From positions 434,001-498,000 of the forward strand of contig NZ_JAQTOD010000001.1 in NCBI RefSeq assembly GCF_028713515.1: DNA of 64,000 bases, read 5' to 3'. Positions 8,416-15,738 of the stretch are shown here, one piece after another. This DNA comes from Sulfurimonas sp. (lineage in GTDB: Bacteria; Campylobacterota; Campylobacteria; Campylobacterales; Sulfurimonadaceae). Position numbers and translations under genes: made by a program. The notes below the pieces were generated by a model that worked only from the letters and a program-made list of their open reading frames with translations, did not search any database and was not told the DNA's origin. The first letter of the stretch is position 1; each line of letters opens with the position of its first letter.

Positions 8416-8464
8416 AATTAGAATTTCCAGTGTTCCCCCACTGGTTTAACAAGGGGGTCTAATT
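8416..8464 (+). other. Structured intergenic segment upstream of rep (terminator or replication origin candidate)
   Basis: Nested inverted repeats: AATTAGA (8416-8422) pairs with TCTAATT (8458-8464); inside, CCCCC (8435-8439) pairs with GGGGG (8453-8457). A competing hairpin CCAGTG/CACTGG (8427-8432 with 8439-8444) has the C run in its loop, so the two folds exclude each other. It follows the stop of the putative ssDNA-binding gene directly. Without a T tract it is a weak terminator candidate. A rolling-circle nick site or a translational/attenuation switch for the next gene are alternatives. Confidence 0.45.
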
Positions 8465-8499
8465 AGCCAAAAAATTAAAAGTGCCAAAAGGGTTTCAAA

Positions 8500-8736
8500 G
8501 TGGATAAATTAAAAATAATCGAATCTGTTAAAAAAAATTCAGCTGATAAAACTGCTTTTAGTTTGAAGTTGCCCTCATCTTTAAAAGATGATATTCAAAA
8601 GATATGCATTAAAGAATCTATATCAATGAATTCTTTAATTGTTGCTGTTTTGTCTGATTTTGTCAAAGATGATGATTGTGAAGATGATTTTTCTTGTCCT
8701 TATAAAAATATTTCTGAATTTTTAAAGATTAGTTAA
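8500..8736 (+). CDS. Ribbon-helix-helix DNA-binding protein
   Basis: 78 aa starting at GTG (8500). Residues 17-50 fit an Arc/CopG ribbon-helix-helix: a short strand KTAFSLKLP, then helix SSLKDDIQKICIKES, turn ISMN and helix SLIVAVLSDFVKD. The tail is acidic with two cysteines. Such small proteins control copy number or promoter activity in rolling-circle replicons, and this one overlaps the Rep gene start by one base (TAATG). Specific target unknown. The ribosome binding site is weak (AAAGGGTTTC). Confidence 0.65.
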   Translation: MDKLKIIESVKKNSADKTAFSLKLPSSLKDDIQKICIKESISMNSLIVAVLSDFVKDDDCEDDFSCPYKNISEFLKIS

Positions 8737-10136
8737 TGTCAGTAAACATAATCTCACAACACATTGACACTCTAAAAACTCATTACTACATATCACGCAG
8801 TATTGATGATTTAAAATTTCATACATTTAACAGAGCATTAGATGATTTAATCTCATTAAAAAAACAAGCTCAAAGTATCAGAAACGATTATGGCGATACT
8901 AAATCTTTAAACTATGATTTTGGCACTTACAAATTTAATATACTGCCTACTTCCGTAACTGGTTTTAGTGTAGTTATTGCAAACAATGATGTATCTATAG
9001 CACTTAGAAAAAGTAAAAATAAGGTTATGCCTAGTCCAGTTGTAAAAGTAGAGTTTAGAGCTGAGTTTCTAGCTAGAAAAGGCTACATCAAAGCCTTAGA
9101 AATTGTAAATAAATTTATAAGTGATTTTATCTTAGCTGATTATAAAATCTCAATAAGTGAGATTCATTTAGCAACTGATATTCAAGGCTATAACTTTACG
9201 CATTTAGATTTTTTCAAAATAAAAACAAGGTCTCGAAATGCACAAACACATGAGGATATTACAGATAGTTCCAAAGCCTCCGCCTTTGGTGGTGTTACTT
9301 CTTTCTCTGGCTTTAGCTTTGGCGGTGGAGATTATCACTTAAGGGTTTACAATAAAACTACTGAGATAAATAAATTTAAAAATAAAGCCTTTGCTAAAAC
9401 TCTACTTTGGGAACATAAACTTAATTACACCCCTGACGCTACAGTCTGGCGTATTGAGGTACAAATAAGAAGAGCTAAATTAAAAAAGCTTGTTAATTCT
9501 GATGGTAGTACTCTTGATGATTACTCAAATCTTTTAAACGCTATTCCTGATTTATGGAATCGTTCAATGACTGATTTTAGATTAAAAGATATTTCTGACA
9601 ATGATGTTTTCAACATCTTAAGAGGTAAACGAACTTTAAAAAATGGTACTGAGAAAATAATTTCAAGAAATGCAATATATAAGATTTTCAACCGTGCTGA
9701 TAATGTTAAGTTCTGGGATGATATGAAGCTATGGAACTCTTACAACTCAAAGCAGATTAGTACCGCATTTAATATGCCAAAGTCTGGTTCATTTGATTAT
9801 GTAACAAATAGCATAAAGAGCGTTTTTTCAACTGTAGCTAAACATTACGGTTCACTAGACCAAGAGACAATTACAAGAGCATTTATGGAAGCAAACAGAG
9901 AAAATTTCAAGAAGAAAAATATATCACTAATTGAAGATTCTATGAATAAGCAGTTAGATTGGTTTGAACGCACTGATTATTTAGTTTCAAACGGTGTTCT
10001 AAATACTCTAAGCTATAAACATTTAGAACAAAATATCAGCGATATTGTTTATGATAGTGTCGCTCCCCTCTACGATACAAACTTTAGTCCTGAGTTTGTT
10101 AATCGCTTAGATACTAGGCGAAGTTATGGTTTTTAA
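8736..10136 (+). CDS. Rep_trans-type rolling-circle replication initiator (RstA-like)
   Basis: 466 aa. Family hallmarks of Pfam Rep_trans / phage replication initiation factor are seen: ISEIHLATDIQG at about 140-151 (usual R.DLA.D..G), YHLRVYNKTTEI at about 205-216 (usual .RIYDK..E, holding the active tyrosine), and WRIEVQIRRAKLKKL at about 240-254. The C-terminal 200 residues are helical and more variable. It would nick the plus-strand origin and start rolling-circle replication, as RstA does in CTXphi-type phages. It follows the RHH gene with a one-base overlap. Confidence 0.82.
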   Translation: MSVNIISQHIDTLKTHYYISRSIDDLKFHTFNRALDDLISLKKQAQSIRNDYGDTKSLNYDFGTYKFNILPTSVTGFSVVIANNDVSIALRKSKNKVMPSPVVKVEFRAEFLARKGYIKALEIVNKFISDFILADYKISISEIHLATDIQGYNFTHLDFFKIKTRSRNAQTHEDITDSSKASAFGGVTSFSGFSFGGGDYHLRVYNKTTEINKFKNKAFAKTLLWEHKLNYTPDATVWRIEVQIRRAKLKKLVNSDGSTLDDYSNLLNAIPDLWNRSMTDFRLKDISDNDVFNILRGKRTLKNGTEKIISRNAIYKIFNRADNVKFWDDMKLWNSYNSKQISTAFNMPKSGSFDYVTNSIKSVFSTVAKHYGSLDQETITRAFMEANRENFKKKNISLIEDSMNKQLDWFERTDYLVSNGVLNTLSYKHLEQNISDIVYDSVAPLYDTNFSPEFVNRLDTRRSYGF

Positions 10137-10159
10137 ATTAAAAAAAAGGAGTCCAAAAA

Positions 10160-10531
10160 ATGGATAAAAATTATGGCAAATTCTTCAAAAAAGAGGAGTT
10201 TGATTGTAAATGTGGTTGCGGTCTCAACAATATGCAACAATTTTTGTTAAACATATTAAACACTGCTAGAGATTATGCAGGTATGCCGTTTTTCTTAAAT
10301 CGTGGCTGTTCTTGCGTTGCTCATAATAAACTTGTTGGCGGTTTGCCAAACTCTGCACATCTTGACGGTTTTGCTGTAGATATTCATATATCAAACAGTG
10401 AGCAAAGATTTAAGATTGTTTTTGGTCTTTTAAAAGCTGGTTTCAAACGAATCGGCATATATAAAGACTTTGTTCACGCTGATGTTGATATGTCTAAACC
10501 TATGAATATCATATTTTATAACGAGGGTTAA
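10160..10531 (+). CDS. M15-family zinc peptidase (putative endolysin)
   Basis: 123 aa. The zinc motif is intact: SAHLDGFAVD at 65-74 (His67, Asp74) and FVHADVD at 104-110 (His106, Asp108). The N-terminal EEFDCKCGCGLNN is typical of small phage-type M15_3 peptidases, which cut the peptide cross-links of murein. There is no signal peptide, so release would need another protein or assembly into a particle. AAAAAAAGGAG precedes the ATG. Standard filamentous phages leave by extrusion and do not need a lysin, so its presence points to lysis or a virion-borne wall-cutting step. Confidence 0.85.
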   Translation: MDKNYGKFFKKEEFDCKCGCGLNNMQQFLLNILNTARDYAGMPFFLNRGCSCVAHNKLVGGLPNSAHLDGFAVDIHISNSEQRFKIVFGLLKAGFKRIGIYKDFVHADVDMSKPMNIIFYNEG

Positions 10532-10533
10532 AA

Positions 10534-10848
10534 ATGAAAGATAATTTAATGGAATTATTAAGAGATGGCACTGTTTCAAGTGTTCTTCAAAATATTGGCA
10601 AGGTTGCAACGATTTTTAATCCTGCAATAGGTGGTGGTTTAATGCTTGCAAGCAATTTAACATCTAATATGGAAACTGTGGATGATGATTTTCTATCTGA
10701 TTCTGTTGTCGGTTTAAGTGGTACTGCTATGCGTCTTGATAGGATGATAGCTTCTCAAAATGTTGATTTTGAACAACTAAAAATGTTGTCAGAAAATCTT
10801 AAATCTATGTCTGCTTTTATGGGTAAGACATCAAAAATGCTTAGTTAA
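10534..10848 (+). CDS. Small protein with hydrophobic segment, next to M15 peptidase
   Basis: 104 aa, unrecognised. One hydrophobic, glycine-rich stretch at about residues 22-45 (KVATIFNPAIGGGLMLASNL), flanked by an amphipathic N-terminal helix and a C-terminal helical part rich in Met and Ser. It begins 2 bases after the peptidase stop. A membrane-active partner (holin-like or entry protein) is possible from position, as is a minor structural protein. I see no motif that decides. Confidence 0.6.
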   Translation: MKDNLMELLRDGTVSSVLQNIGKVATIFNPAIGGGLMLASNLTSNMETVDDDFLSDSVVGLSGTAMRLDRMIASQNVDFEQLKMLSENLKSMSAFMGKTSKMLS

Positions 10849-10860
10849 GGAGCAAAAAAA

Positions 10861-11307
10861 ATGTTAGTTTATAGAAAAGATTTAGATACCCCTTTGAGTT
10901 CTTTGCAAGTTGATAAAAATTTTGAGTATTTAATGCAGTTTTCTGTTTTGTTAAATAGTTGTTCTTATTTGCTTGCTCGTGAGTGTGCTTCACTTATGAT
11001 TGATTCTTCTGATTATGTTTTGTCTGGTGTTCAATCGTTTAATATTTTGTTAAATGAAACTGAGTTTAAATGCTTTTCTTTGCAGTCTGGTAGTTTTGTT
11101 GATATTACTTTAATTAGAGGTTCTGCGATTCCTGAATGTTTAGAACTTGCTTTAGTTGACGAAAACGGTACTTATTTTGATTTTGACATTAATCGAGCTG
11201 ATTCTAATCCTGTTCCCTTTGATTGTTTTCTTTTAGTTAAGATGAGTGATATTGAAGTATCTTTTACTTTTTCTGATGTTGCTATTGTTGTGGCTCCTCA
11301 AACATGA
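10861..11307 (+). CDS. Hypothetical element protein, T-rich codons
   Basis: 148 aa, unrecognised, no membrane segment. Predicted beta-rich in the second half (FKCFSLQSGSFVDITLIRG; DCFLLVKMSDIEVSFTFSD), with an alternation of hydrophobic residues like a jelly-roll or fibre subunit. A perfect AAGGAGC ribosome binding site lies 6 bases before the ATG. Third codon positions are mostly T. It overlaps the next gene's start by 4 bases. A structural role is inferred from position only. Confidence 0.65.
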   Translation: MLVYRKDLDTPLSSLQVDKNFEYLMQFSVLLNSCSYLLARECASLMIDSSDYVLSGVQSFNILLNETEFKCFSLQSGSFVDITLIRGSAIPECLELALVDENGTYFDFDINRADSNPVPFDCFLLVKMSDIEVSFTFSDVAIVVAPQT

Positions 11308-11714
11308 TTTACTCTATTGATTATTCATCTGGTTATAGCGAGGGTGATAATAATCCCTCTAGTGTTGTTAATTGTGATTTAACTGATATAAATAATAAGC
11401 TTGTTGAACTAATTAGTGTCTTGGATAGAATAGAAAATAAGATTTCTTCTCTTCCAACTGCTGACGGTATTAAAGTTTATTTTGATAATAATATTCCATT
11501 TGTTGACGATATGAGCTTAAAAGCTTTTAAAGCTGGCGATTTGGTTGATGTTGTTGGTTTAGATAACATTCCTTGTATTGTTGAGAGTTCTCATATGCTC
11601 CCTGTTGATTTAACTAATTTTATAATTGTTTATACAGTGAGTTATATAGTAGATAGTGTTAAATATACTTCAAATTTTCCATCTGGCCATATTTCTTTTC
11701 ATAAGGTTTTATAA
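11304..11714 (+). CDS. Hypothetical element protein
   Basis: 136 aa, unrecognised. A short helical, possibly coiled-coil piece (TDINNKLVELISVLDRIENK, about 26-45) is followed by a beta-rich domain with FKAGDLVDVVGLDNIPCIVESS. It has 4-base and 1-base overlaps with its neighbours, so it belongs to the same translational unit. Codon use is strongly T-ending like the gene before it. No function can be given. Confidence 0.65.
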   Translation: MIYSIDYSSGYSEGDNNPSSVVNCDLTDINNKLVELISVLDRIENKISSLPTADGIKVYFDNNIPFVDDMSLKAFKAGDLVDVVGLDNIPCIVESSHMLPVDLTNFIIVYTVSYIVDSVKYTSNFPSGHISFHKVL

Positions 11715-12703
11715 TGTCTATAAAAAGTAAGTATGAGATTGCAGTTGTTAATTATGGTTCAAATTCTAATACTAACCCTCAGAAATATTATCCTAATGTT
11801 GTACCTGATATTAATCCTTTTTTAACTCCTGAAAATATTAGAAAATATGGAGGTAATATTCCTTATGTCTCTACTGGTCTTGATGTTGTAGACTTTCTCG
11901 TAGATGGTGCTAAATCAATTTTAAGAAAAAAAGGTATATCAGATTATGAGCCTTTGCCATCATCTGATATAACTCCCTCCGCTCCTGATTCTACTCCTTA
12001 TAATCCTAAGCCATTATCTGGAGAACTTAGTTTAAATAGAATTTTAAGAGATTCTAGTGAACAAAGCTTAGAGATTGCTAAAAATATAAATGAGGGTAAT
12101 GTTTTAGTTGCTACTGTTTTATATGAGGGTTTTCAAGCTTTAAGAGATAGTTCTTCTGAGATTGTTACTGTTTTGGCTGGCATAGCTAATGAGATGGCTT
12201 TATCAAATGAAATTAGAGGAGCTTTTGAAAGTGCTAATCTAGACAATTTTAATAATTCATTAGAGTGGGAGGGTTATAAATTTTCTAAAATGGAAGAGGG
12301 TGCTACTTTAACGACAATACATTCGCAAAACGCTTTAGATACAACTATTGCATATAATGAGTTAACTTTAGAAAATCAACTTAAACTAAACTCTACTTTG
12401 GAAGATTTAGTTTCTGTAACTGCAAGAACCAGAGATGAACTTGCTTTAGTTACTAAAAAACTAGATTACTATACCAAAGAAACCACAGAAATACAACTAG
12501 AAAATTTCGGCAATGATATCCCTGCTTTATCTCCTCAAATGTACAGAGCACATAAAGACGCCGTAGTAGCTAAAAAAAATAGTGATGAGAATACCTTTGA
12601 GTTAGATGATGATGATTATAACTCAATCTTTAAAATGCCAGATTTATCTGAGTTGTTGAAATATCCAAGAATTACAGAATATCTTAAGGAGGTTGCTCCT
12701 TGA
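11714..12703 (+). CDS. Large hypothetical protein with proline-rich N-terminus and helical C-terminus
   Basis: 329 aa, unrecognised. Residues 1-110 are rich in Asn, Pro, Ser and Tyr and look extended; the rest is mostly helical, with a likely coiled coil at about 205-262 (LTLENQLKLNSTLEDLVSVT and onward) and an acidic run ELDDDDY near 298. No membrane helix and no Walker A. It might be a minor virion or adsorption protein. It is the longest unknown gene of the element and ends in an ATGA-like overlap with the next gene. Confidence 0.65.
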   Translation: MSIKSKYEIAVVNYGSNSNTNPQKYYPNVVPDINPFLTPENIRKYGGNIPYVSTGLDVVDFLVDGAKSILRKKGISDYEPLPSSDITPSAPDSTPYNPKPLSGELSLNRILRDSSEQSLEIAKNINEGNVLVATVLYEGFQALRDSSSEIVTVLAGIANEMALSNEIRGAFESANLDNFNNSLEWEGYKFSKMEEGATLTTIHSQNALDTTIAYNELTLENQLKLNSTLEDLVSVTARTRDELALVTKKLDYYTKETTEIQLENFGNDIPALSPQMYRAHKDAVVAKKNSDENTFELDDDDYNSIFKMPDLSELLKYPRITEYLKEVAP

Positions 12704-13464
12704 GTATGAATTCAATAGGTCAAAATTCTGCTAGTGAGTTTTTTGAAAACATTTTATATGCAACTGCATATCCAGAGGCTCAAAATCAAATTAAAGATTT
12801 TACAAAAGATATACATAGCGATATTGTCAAAGAGGCTTTAGCAAGTTCTATCACAATTTTAACAAGCGGTTTAATTTTCATGATGATTCAAAAACAAGAA
12901 AATTTGATTAATGCTGTTTTTTTGAAAGCTTCTGGTTTAGTTGCTCTTATCTTAGGTTCATCAGTTGCAACAAAAGCTAAAGAAAAATTACAGGGTAAAT
13001 TAAAAGGTGTAAAACTTTTTAAAAAATTAGGTTTATTTCAAACTTCTTTTAGTGATGATATAAATTTATCTAAAGTTGTCGTTGAGGGCACTACTGCGAT
13101 TGTTACCGCTAATGGTTCAACAACAAACAGCGTTCAAATGTATAACACTGGTATTGCTGAAAAAGAGCATTTAGTCAACAAAGAGAAACTTCATCACGAT
13201 TTAGGTAACTCTATGGCTTCAAGATATAATGAAACTTTAATGTTTAAACTGTTTACAAAGTCATTTACTGCAACTGACGAACAAATCATCAGAAAAGTTT
13301 TAGGTCGTGATACTGCCACCATTGTAAATGTCGAAGATATGAATAAAATAGCTGATTTTATGTTTGTAAAAGATAGTGCAGGTAATATATCTGGTTTGTC
13401 TGAGCAAATGTTTCAACTCATAAACGGATTAGGCTTTGTTCATAAGCCTACATCTGCATTATAG
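12700..13464 (+). CDS. Hypothetical membrane-associated element protein
   Basis: 254 aa from TTG at 12700, which lies 7 bases after a perfect AAGGAGG; the ATG at 12706 is the alternative. Two hydrophobic segments at about 48-66 (SSITILTSGLIFMMI) and 70-90 (AVFLKASGLVALILGSSVA) are followed by a lysine-rich stretch and then a soluble domain. No P-loop is present, so it is not a Zot/pI morphogenesis ATPase although it holds the position where one might be expected. Function unknown. Confidence 0.65.
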   Translation: MSMNSIGQNSASEFFENILYATAYPEAQNQIKDFTKDIHSDIVKEALASSITILTSGLIFMMIQKQENLINAVFLKASGLVALILGSSVATKAKEKLQGKLKGVKLFKKLGLFQTSFSDDINLSKVVVEGTTAIVTANGSTTNSVQMYNTGIAEKEHLVNKEKLHHDLGNSMASRYNETLMFKLFTKSFTATDEQIIRKVLGRDTATIVNVEDMNKIADFMFVKDSAGNISGLSEQMFQLINGLGFVHKPTSAL

Positions 13465-13477
13465 AAAAGGGGTTAAA

Positions 13478-13609
13478 ATGGCAATTAATTGTGAAGATAT
13501 GGCACTAGAAGAGTTAACAAGATTAAGAGATATTCAGAGGTTATTGCAATCTCTTGTTATTGCACTTATGGGCGATTTGTCTAGTGTATCCTTAGAGCAG
13601 ATTTTATAA
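13478..13609 (+). CDS. Very small element protein (43 aa)
   Basis: Starts at ATG 13478 after AAAAGGGG, stops at 13607-13609, and the next gene starts one base later. The peptide is helical and amphipathic (LEELTRLRDIQRLLQSLVIA) with three acidic residues at the ends. The clean spacing and ribosome binding site support that it is real. No family recognised. Confidence 0.5.
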   Translation: MAINCEDMALEELTRLRDIQRLLQSLVIALMGDLSSVSLEQIL

Positions 13610-13610
13610 T

Positions 13611-13988
13611 ATGATTCCTCTTTCTTGTATCTGTGATAAAATTGTTAGACTTAGTGTTTCTTTTTCACAATCTGATATTTTTGTAGATGGTGTTAAAAAA
13701 TATTGTAATTTGAGATTAATATTTAATGGAGATATAAAAAAATGTATTTATTCTACTCTTTTTTCAAATCTTGATTTTCTTGCTTCTCAACCTGTTTATG
13801 ATTCTAATCGTATTAGTTATGTTTTTAGAGATTTAATTTATATTGGTGGTAATAATTTTAAAATTACTTTAGATTATTATAGTCGATTAGCTTCTGGTTT
13901 TCCTTATACTTGGAAGACTACTACAGTATCTCTTAGTGGTAGTTCTGTTTTGTCTTCTTATTCTTCTATTTTGGAAATTACTACATAA
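13611..13988 (+). CDS. Hypothetical element protein, beta-rich
   Basis: 125 aa, unrecognised, Ser/Tyr/Thr-rich and predicted mostly beta (VRLSVSFSQSDIFVDGVKK; FKITLDYYSRLASG). Codons end overwhelmingly in T, the strongest case in the element. It overlaps the next gene by one base. A particle or receptor-binding component is a guess from composition. Confidence 0.6.
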   Translation: MIPLSCICDKIVRLSVSFSQSDIFVDGVKKYCNLRLIFNGDIKKCIYSTLFSNLDFLASQPVYDSNRISYVFRDLIYIGGNNFKITLDYYSRLASGFPYTWKTTTVSLSGSSVLSSYSSILEITT

Positions 13989-14344
13989 TGCCAAACTATA
14001 AAATACAATTAAAACAAGGTAAACGCACTCTAGTTGCTCATGGCGAATTTAAAAATGTTGCTTGTGTTCTAGCTCACTATAACACTTTAACAACTATGCA
14101 AGTATCAGAGATATTAAAAGTTGAGTATATAGACGAAACAACTCCGCCTATTGATGATTTCAATTACAGAAGTTTATATAAGGGATTTTTAAAAAATGAT
14201 GCTTCTAGAAAATCCAGACAAATAGTCATGCAGAATCTCAAACTTTCAAAAGATGAAGTTGATATCTTTAATTCTGCTAAAATAAATATGGAAATTGATG
14301 GCTTAAAAGTAGATAGTGTAACTAGCTCTCTGTTTAAAAAATAG
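13988..14344 (+). CDS. Hypothetical element protein
   Basis: 118 aa, unrecognised, basic at the N-terminus (KIQLKQGKRTLVAHGEF), no membrane segment. The N-terminal third looks beta-rich, the rest helical with Lys/Arg clusters (KNDASRKSRQIVM). Nucleic-acid binding is possible. It is the last gene of the rightward block that begins at the recombinase; the 620 bases after it hold only a gene on the other strand. Confidence 0.6.
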   Translation: MPNYKIQLKQGKRTLVAHGEFKNVACVLAHYNTLTTMQVSEILKVEYIDETTPPIDDFNYRSLYKGFLKNDASRKSRQIVMQNLKLSKDEVDIFNSAKINMEIDGLKVDSVTSSLFKK

Positions 14345-14555
14345 ATTCTTGCGTTTCTTTTCCTATCGATAGTATAAATTTACCTATTTTGTAAGTTATT
14401 ACTATTGATATAATTGTTAATATTAAAAAGTTAAAATAGCTATTTCCTATATTATGCTTTTCCATTGATGCAGTAAAGCCAATTACAAAAATTATTGCAT
14501 TTAAAGCTATAAATATCATTAAAGACATTTTAAACAAACTCAAAATCAACCTCAT
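14334..14555 (-). CDS. Small two-helix membrane protein on the opposite strand
   Basis: 73 aa, the only probable minus-strand gene in the element. Two membrane helices at about 8-28 and 42-61, with a short basic loop. A GAGGG ribosome binding site sits 6 bases before the ATG at 14555. It overlaps the end of the preceding plus-strand gene by 11 bases. A lone small membrane protein transcribed against the phage genes suggests a lysogenic function such as superinfection exclusion, but this is inference and the gene itself is not certain. Confidence 0.45.
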   Translation of the reverse strand: MRLILSLFKMSLMIFIALNAIIFVIGFTASMEKHNIGNSYFNFLILTIISIVITYKIGKFILSIGKETQESIF

Positions 14556-14964
14556 AAATTCCCTCTTATTCTAATCTCCTAAAATTCTACCTAAATTTTA
14601 ATCAAATTAATCTTCTCTTATTTTCTAAAGCTTTTTTCTTCGGCTGTGGCTTTGCCACTTGCGAAGATCCAAAAAAGCGAAAAATCTCATCTTTCATAAA
14701 TCTTTCCATCAAACTAAAGACACTTTTTTTCTTAAAAAAAGGGTTACAAGCGATAGTGCGATAGGGCGTAAATAAAGCCGAATATCCTCAAACCTCAATT
14801 TCTCAAAAAGTTTTTACACTCTTTGCTTCTATGTGCAACTTGTACCCCTTTAAAACTATTGTATCAACGCTCTTTTTCTCTTAAAAAGTTACACTTTACA
14901 AACAAAAATTATTTATATAAATTTTCTCGTTTTAAAAAAACAAATCCAAAAAAAAGGTTTATAT
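14556..14964. other. Intergenic region with hairpins before the putative coat genes
   Basis: About 410 bases without a convincing gene on either strand. It contains one strong interrupted hairpin (14637-14667), a GC-richer stretch with GCGATAGTGCGATAGGGCG at about 14751-14769, and, nearer the right end, AT-rich sequence suited to a promoter for the gene at 14965. In ssDNA phages the one long gene-free region holds minus-strand origin, packaging signal and late promoter. Which of these applies cannot be told from sequence alone. Confidence 0.5.
14637..14667. other. Interrupted hairpin in the element's main intergenic region
   Basis: TCTTCG (14637-14642) pairs with CGAAGA (14662-14667); after a 3-base symmetric internal loop, GTGGC (14646-14650) pairs with GCCAC (14654-14658) around a TTT loop. 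This is the most stable structure in the element by eye. It lacks a long T run on the plus strand but a run of T lies on its left side, so on the minus strand it could end the transcript. Packaging signal or replication origin are alternatives. Confidence 0.6.
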
Positions 14965-15312
14965 ATGGCATATATTAAACAAAGTATCAAGGGCAAATCA
15001 GTTGCTCATATTACTGTTGACGCTACAACTGCCGTCCTTGCAGGTTTGCAGGCTATTTTAGAGGGTGAAGTCATGACTTATGACTTGAAAGCTTCTGGTG
15101 GTTCTGTTTCTGTTTATCCAGCTTCTCTTAATAAAAAAAAGATGAGTTGTGGCGATAGAGCTACTAAAGTAAGTTGTTCTTTCACAATTCCGCACGCTAA
15201 ATCTACTGCTAGAATCTCTCAGATTGAAGCTGTTGTTATTGGTGCATTCGATGCGTCTTATGATGTAAACACTAAAGCAGATTATGCAAATCTTCTTTAT
15301 GATAGAAACTAG
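14965..15312 (+). CDS. Putative coat protein 1 (paralogue of next gene)
   Basis: 115 aa, no signal peptide or membrane helix, rich in Ala, Ser, Val and Lys. Its segment ATTAVLAGLQAILEGE (20-35) lines up without gaps with ASALAFADAVLDGE of the next protein, and FTIP (73-76) aligns with FVIP (75-78) at exactly the same distance, so the two are probably tandem duplicates. A long upstream control region and balanced codon choice suggest high expression. I infer a capsid or filament subunit. It has two cysteines at 62 and 71. No known coat family recognised. Confidence 0.6.
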   Translation: MAYIKQSIKGKSVAHITVDATTAVLAGLQAILEGEVMTYDLKASGGSVSVYPASLNKKKMSCGDRATKVSCSFTIPHAKSTARISQIEAVVIGAFDASYDVNTKADYANLLYDRN

Positions 15313-15323
15313 GAGGTAAAAAA

Positions 15324-15665
15324 ATGGCAAAATCTTTAATTATCAATAAATTAGGCGAAAAACGCTTATTTTCTTATGTTCCTGCCGGTCATGCTTCTGC
15401 ACTTGCATTTGCTGACGCTGTTCTTGATGGTGAGTATGATGTTTTTGAAGAGACTTCAAAAATCGGCTCTGATGCTGTTTCAACTGCTCGTGATGTTACC
15501 GTCATGCTTCAAAATGAGACTACTTTCGCAAAAACTTATTTGCGTTTTGTAATTCCAACTTCTAAAGACGAGGGTGATGTTGTTATTGCTCTTCAGGGTA
15601 AAACTTTTAACGGTGTAAAAGCTGATAAAGTTGTTATTACTTCAATGAGAGCAACTAGCTACTAA
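15324..15665 (+). CDS. Putative coat protein 2 (paralogue of previous gene)
   Basis: 113 aa, preceded by a perfect AGGAGGT ribosome binding site and followed by a hairpin with a T-rich tail. These are signs of a very highly expressed gene. Small, Ala/Val/Thr-rich, no membrane helix, so unlike the short signal-bearing gVIII major coat protein of inoviruses. Homology to the preceding gene is visible over about residues 22-82 (see there). The main structural protein of the particle is my best inference. Confidence 0.6.
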   Translation: MAKSLIINKLGEKRLFSYVPAGHASALAFADAVLDGEYDVFEETSKIGSDAVSTARDVTVMLQNETTFAKTYLRFVIPTSKDEGDVVIALQGKTFNGVKADKVVITSMRATSY

Positions 15666-15681
15666 TCATTTTTTTACAATT

Positions 15682-15699
15682 TGCTACTTTTTTGTAGCA
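15682..15699 (+). terminator. Intrinsic terminator after putative coat gene 2
   Basis: TGCTAC, six T bases, GTAGCA, followed by TTTTGTATTTT. The stem is short (6 bp), so read-through into the spike gene is likely. A leaky stop after the coat genes would give more coat than spike protein, as known after gene VIII of filamentous phages. Confidence 0.6.
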
Positions 15700-15738
15700 T
15701 TTTGTATTTTATAATATTTTTTAATAAGGCTTTAAATT

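Noticed and set aside
11714-13464. A Zot/pI-type morphogenesis ATPase, expected in a filamentous prophage
   Set aside because: Neither the 329-aa nor the 254-aa protein has a Walker A or B motif; the hydrophobic segments of the latter are in the wrong setting for Zot.
15058-15330. Minus-strand frame of 90 aa over the coat gene
   Set aside because: It lies wholly opposite the well-supported gene at 14965, with no fitting ribosome binding site and random-looking composition.
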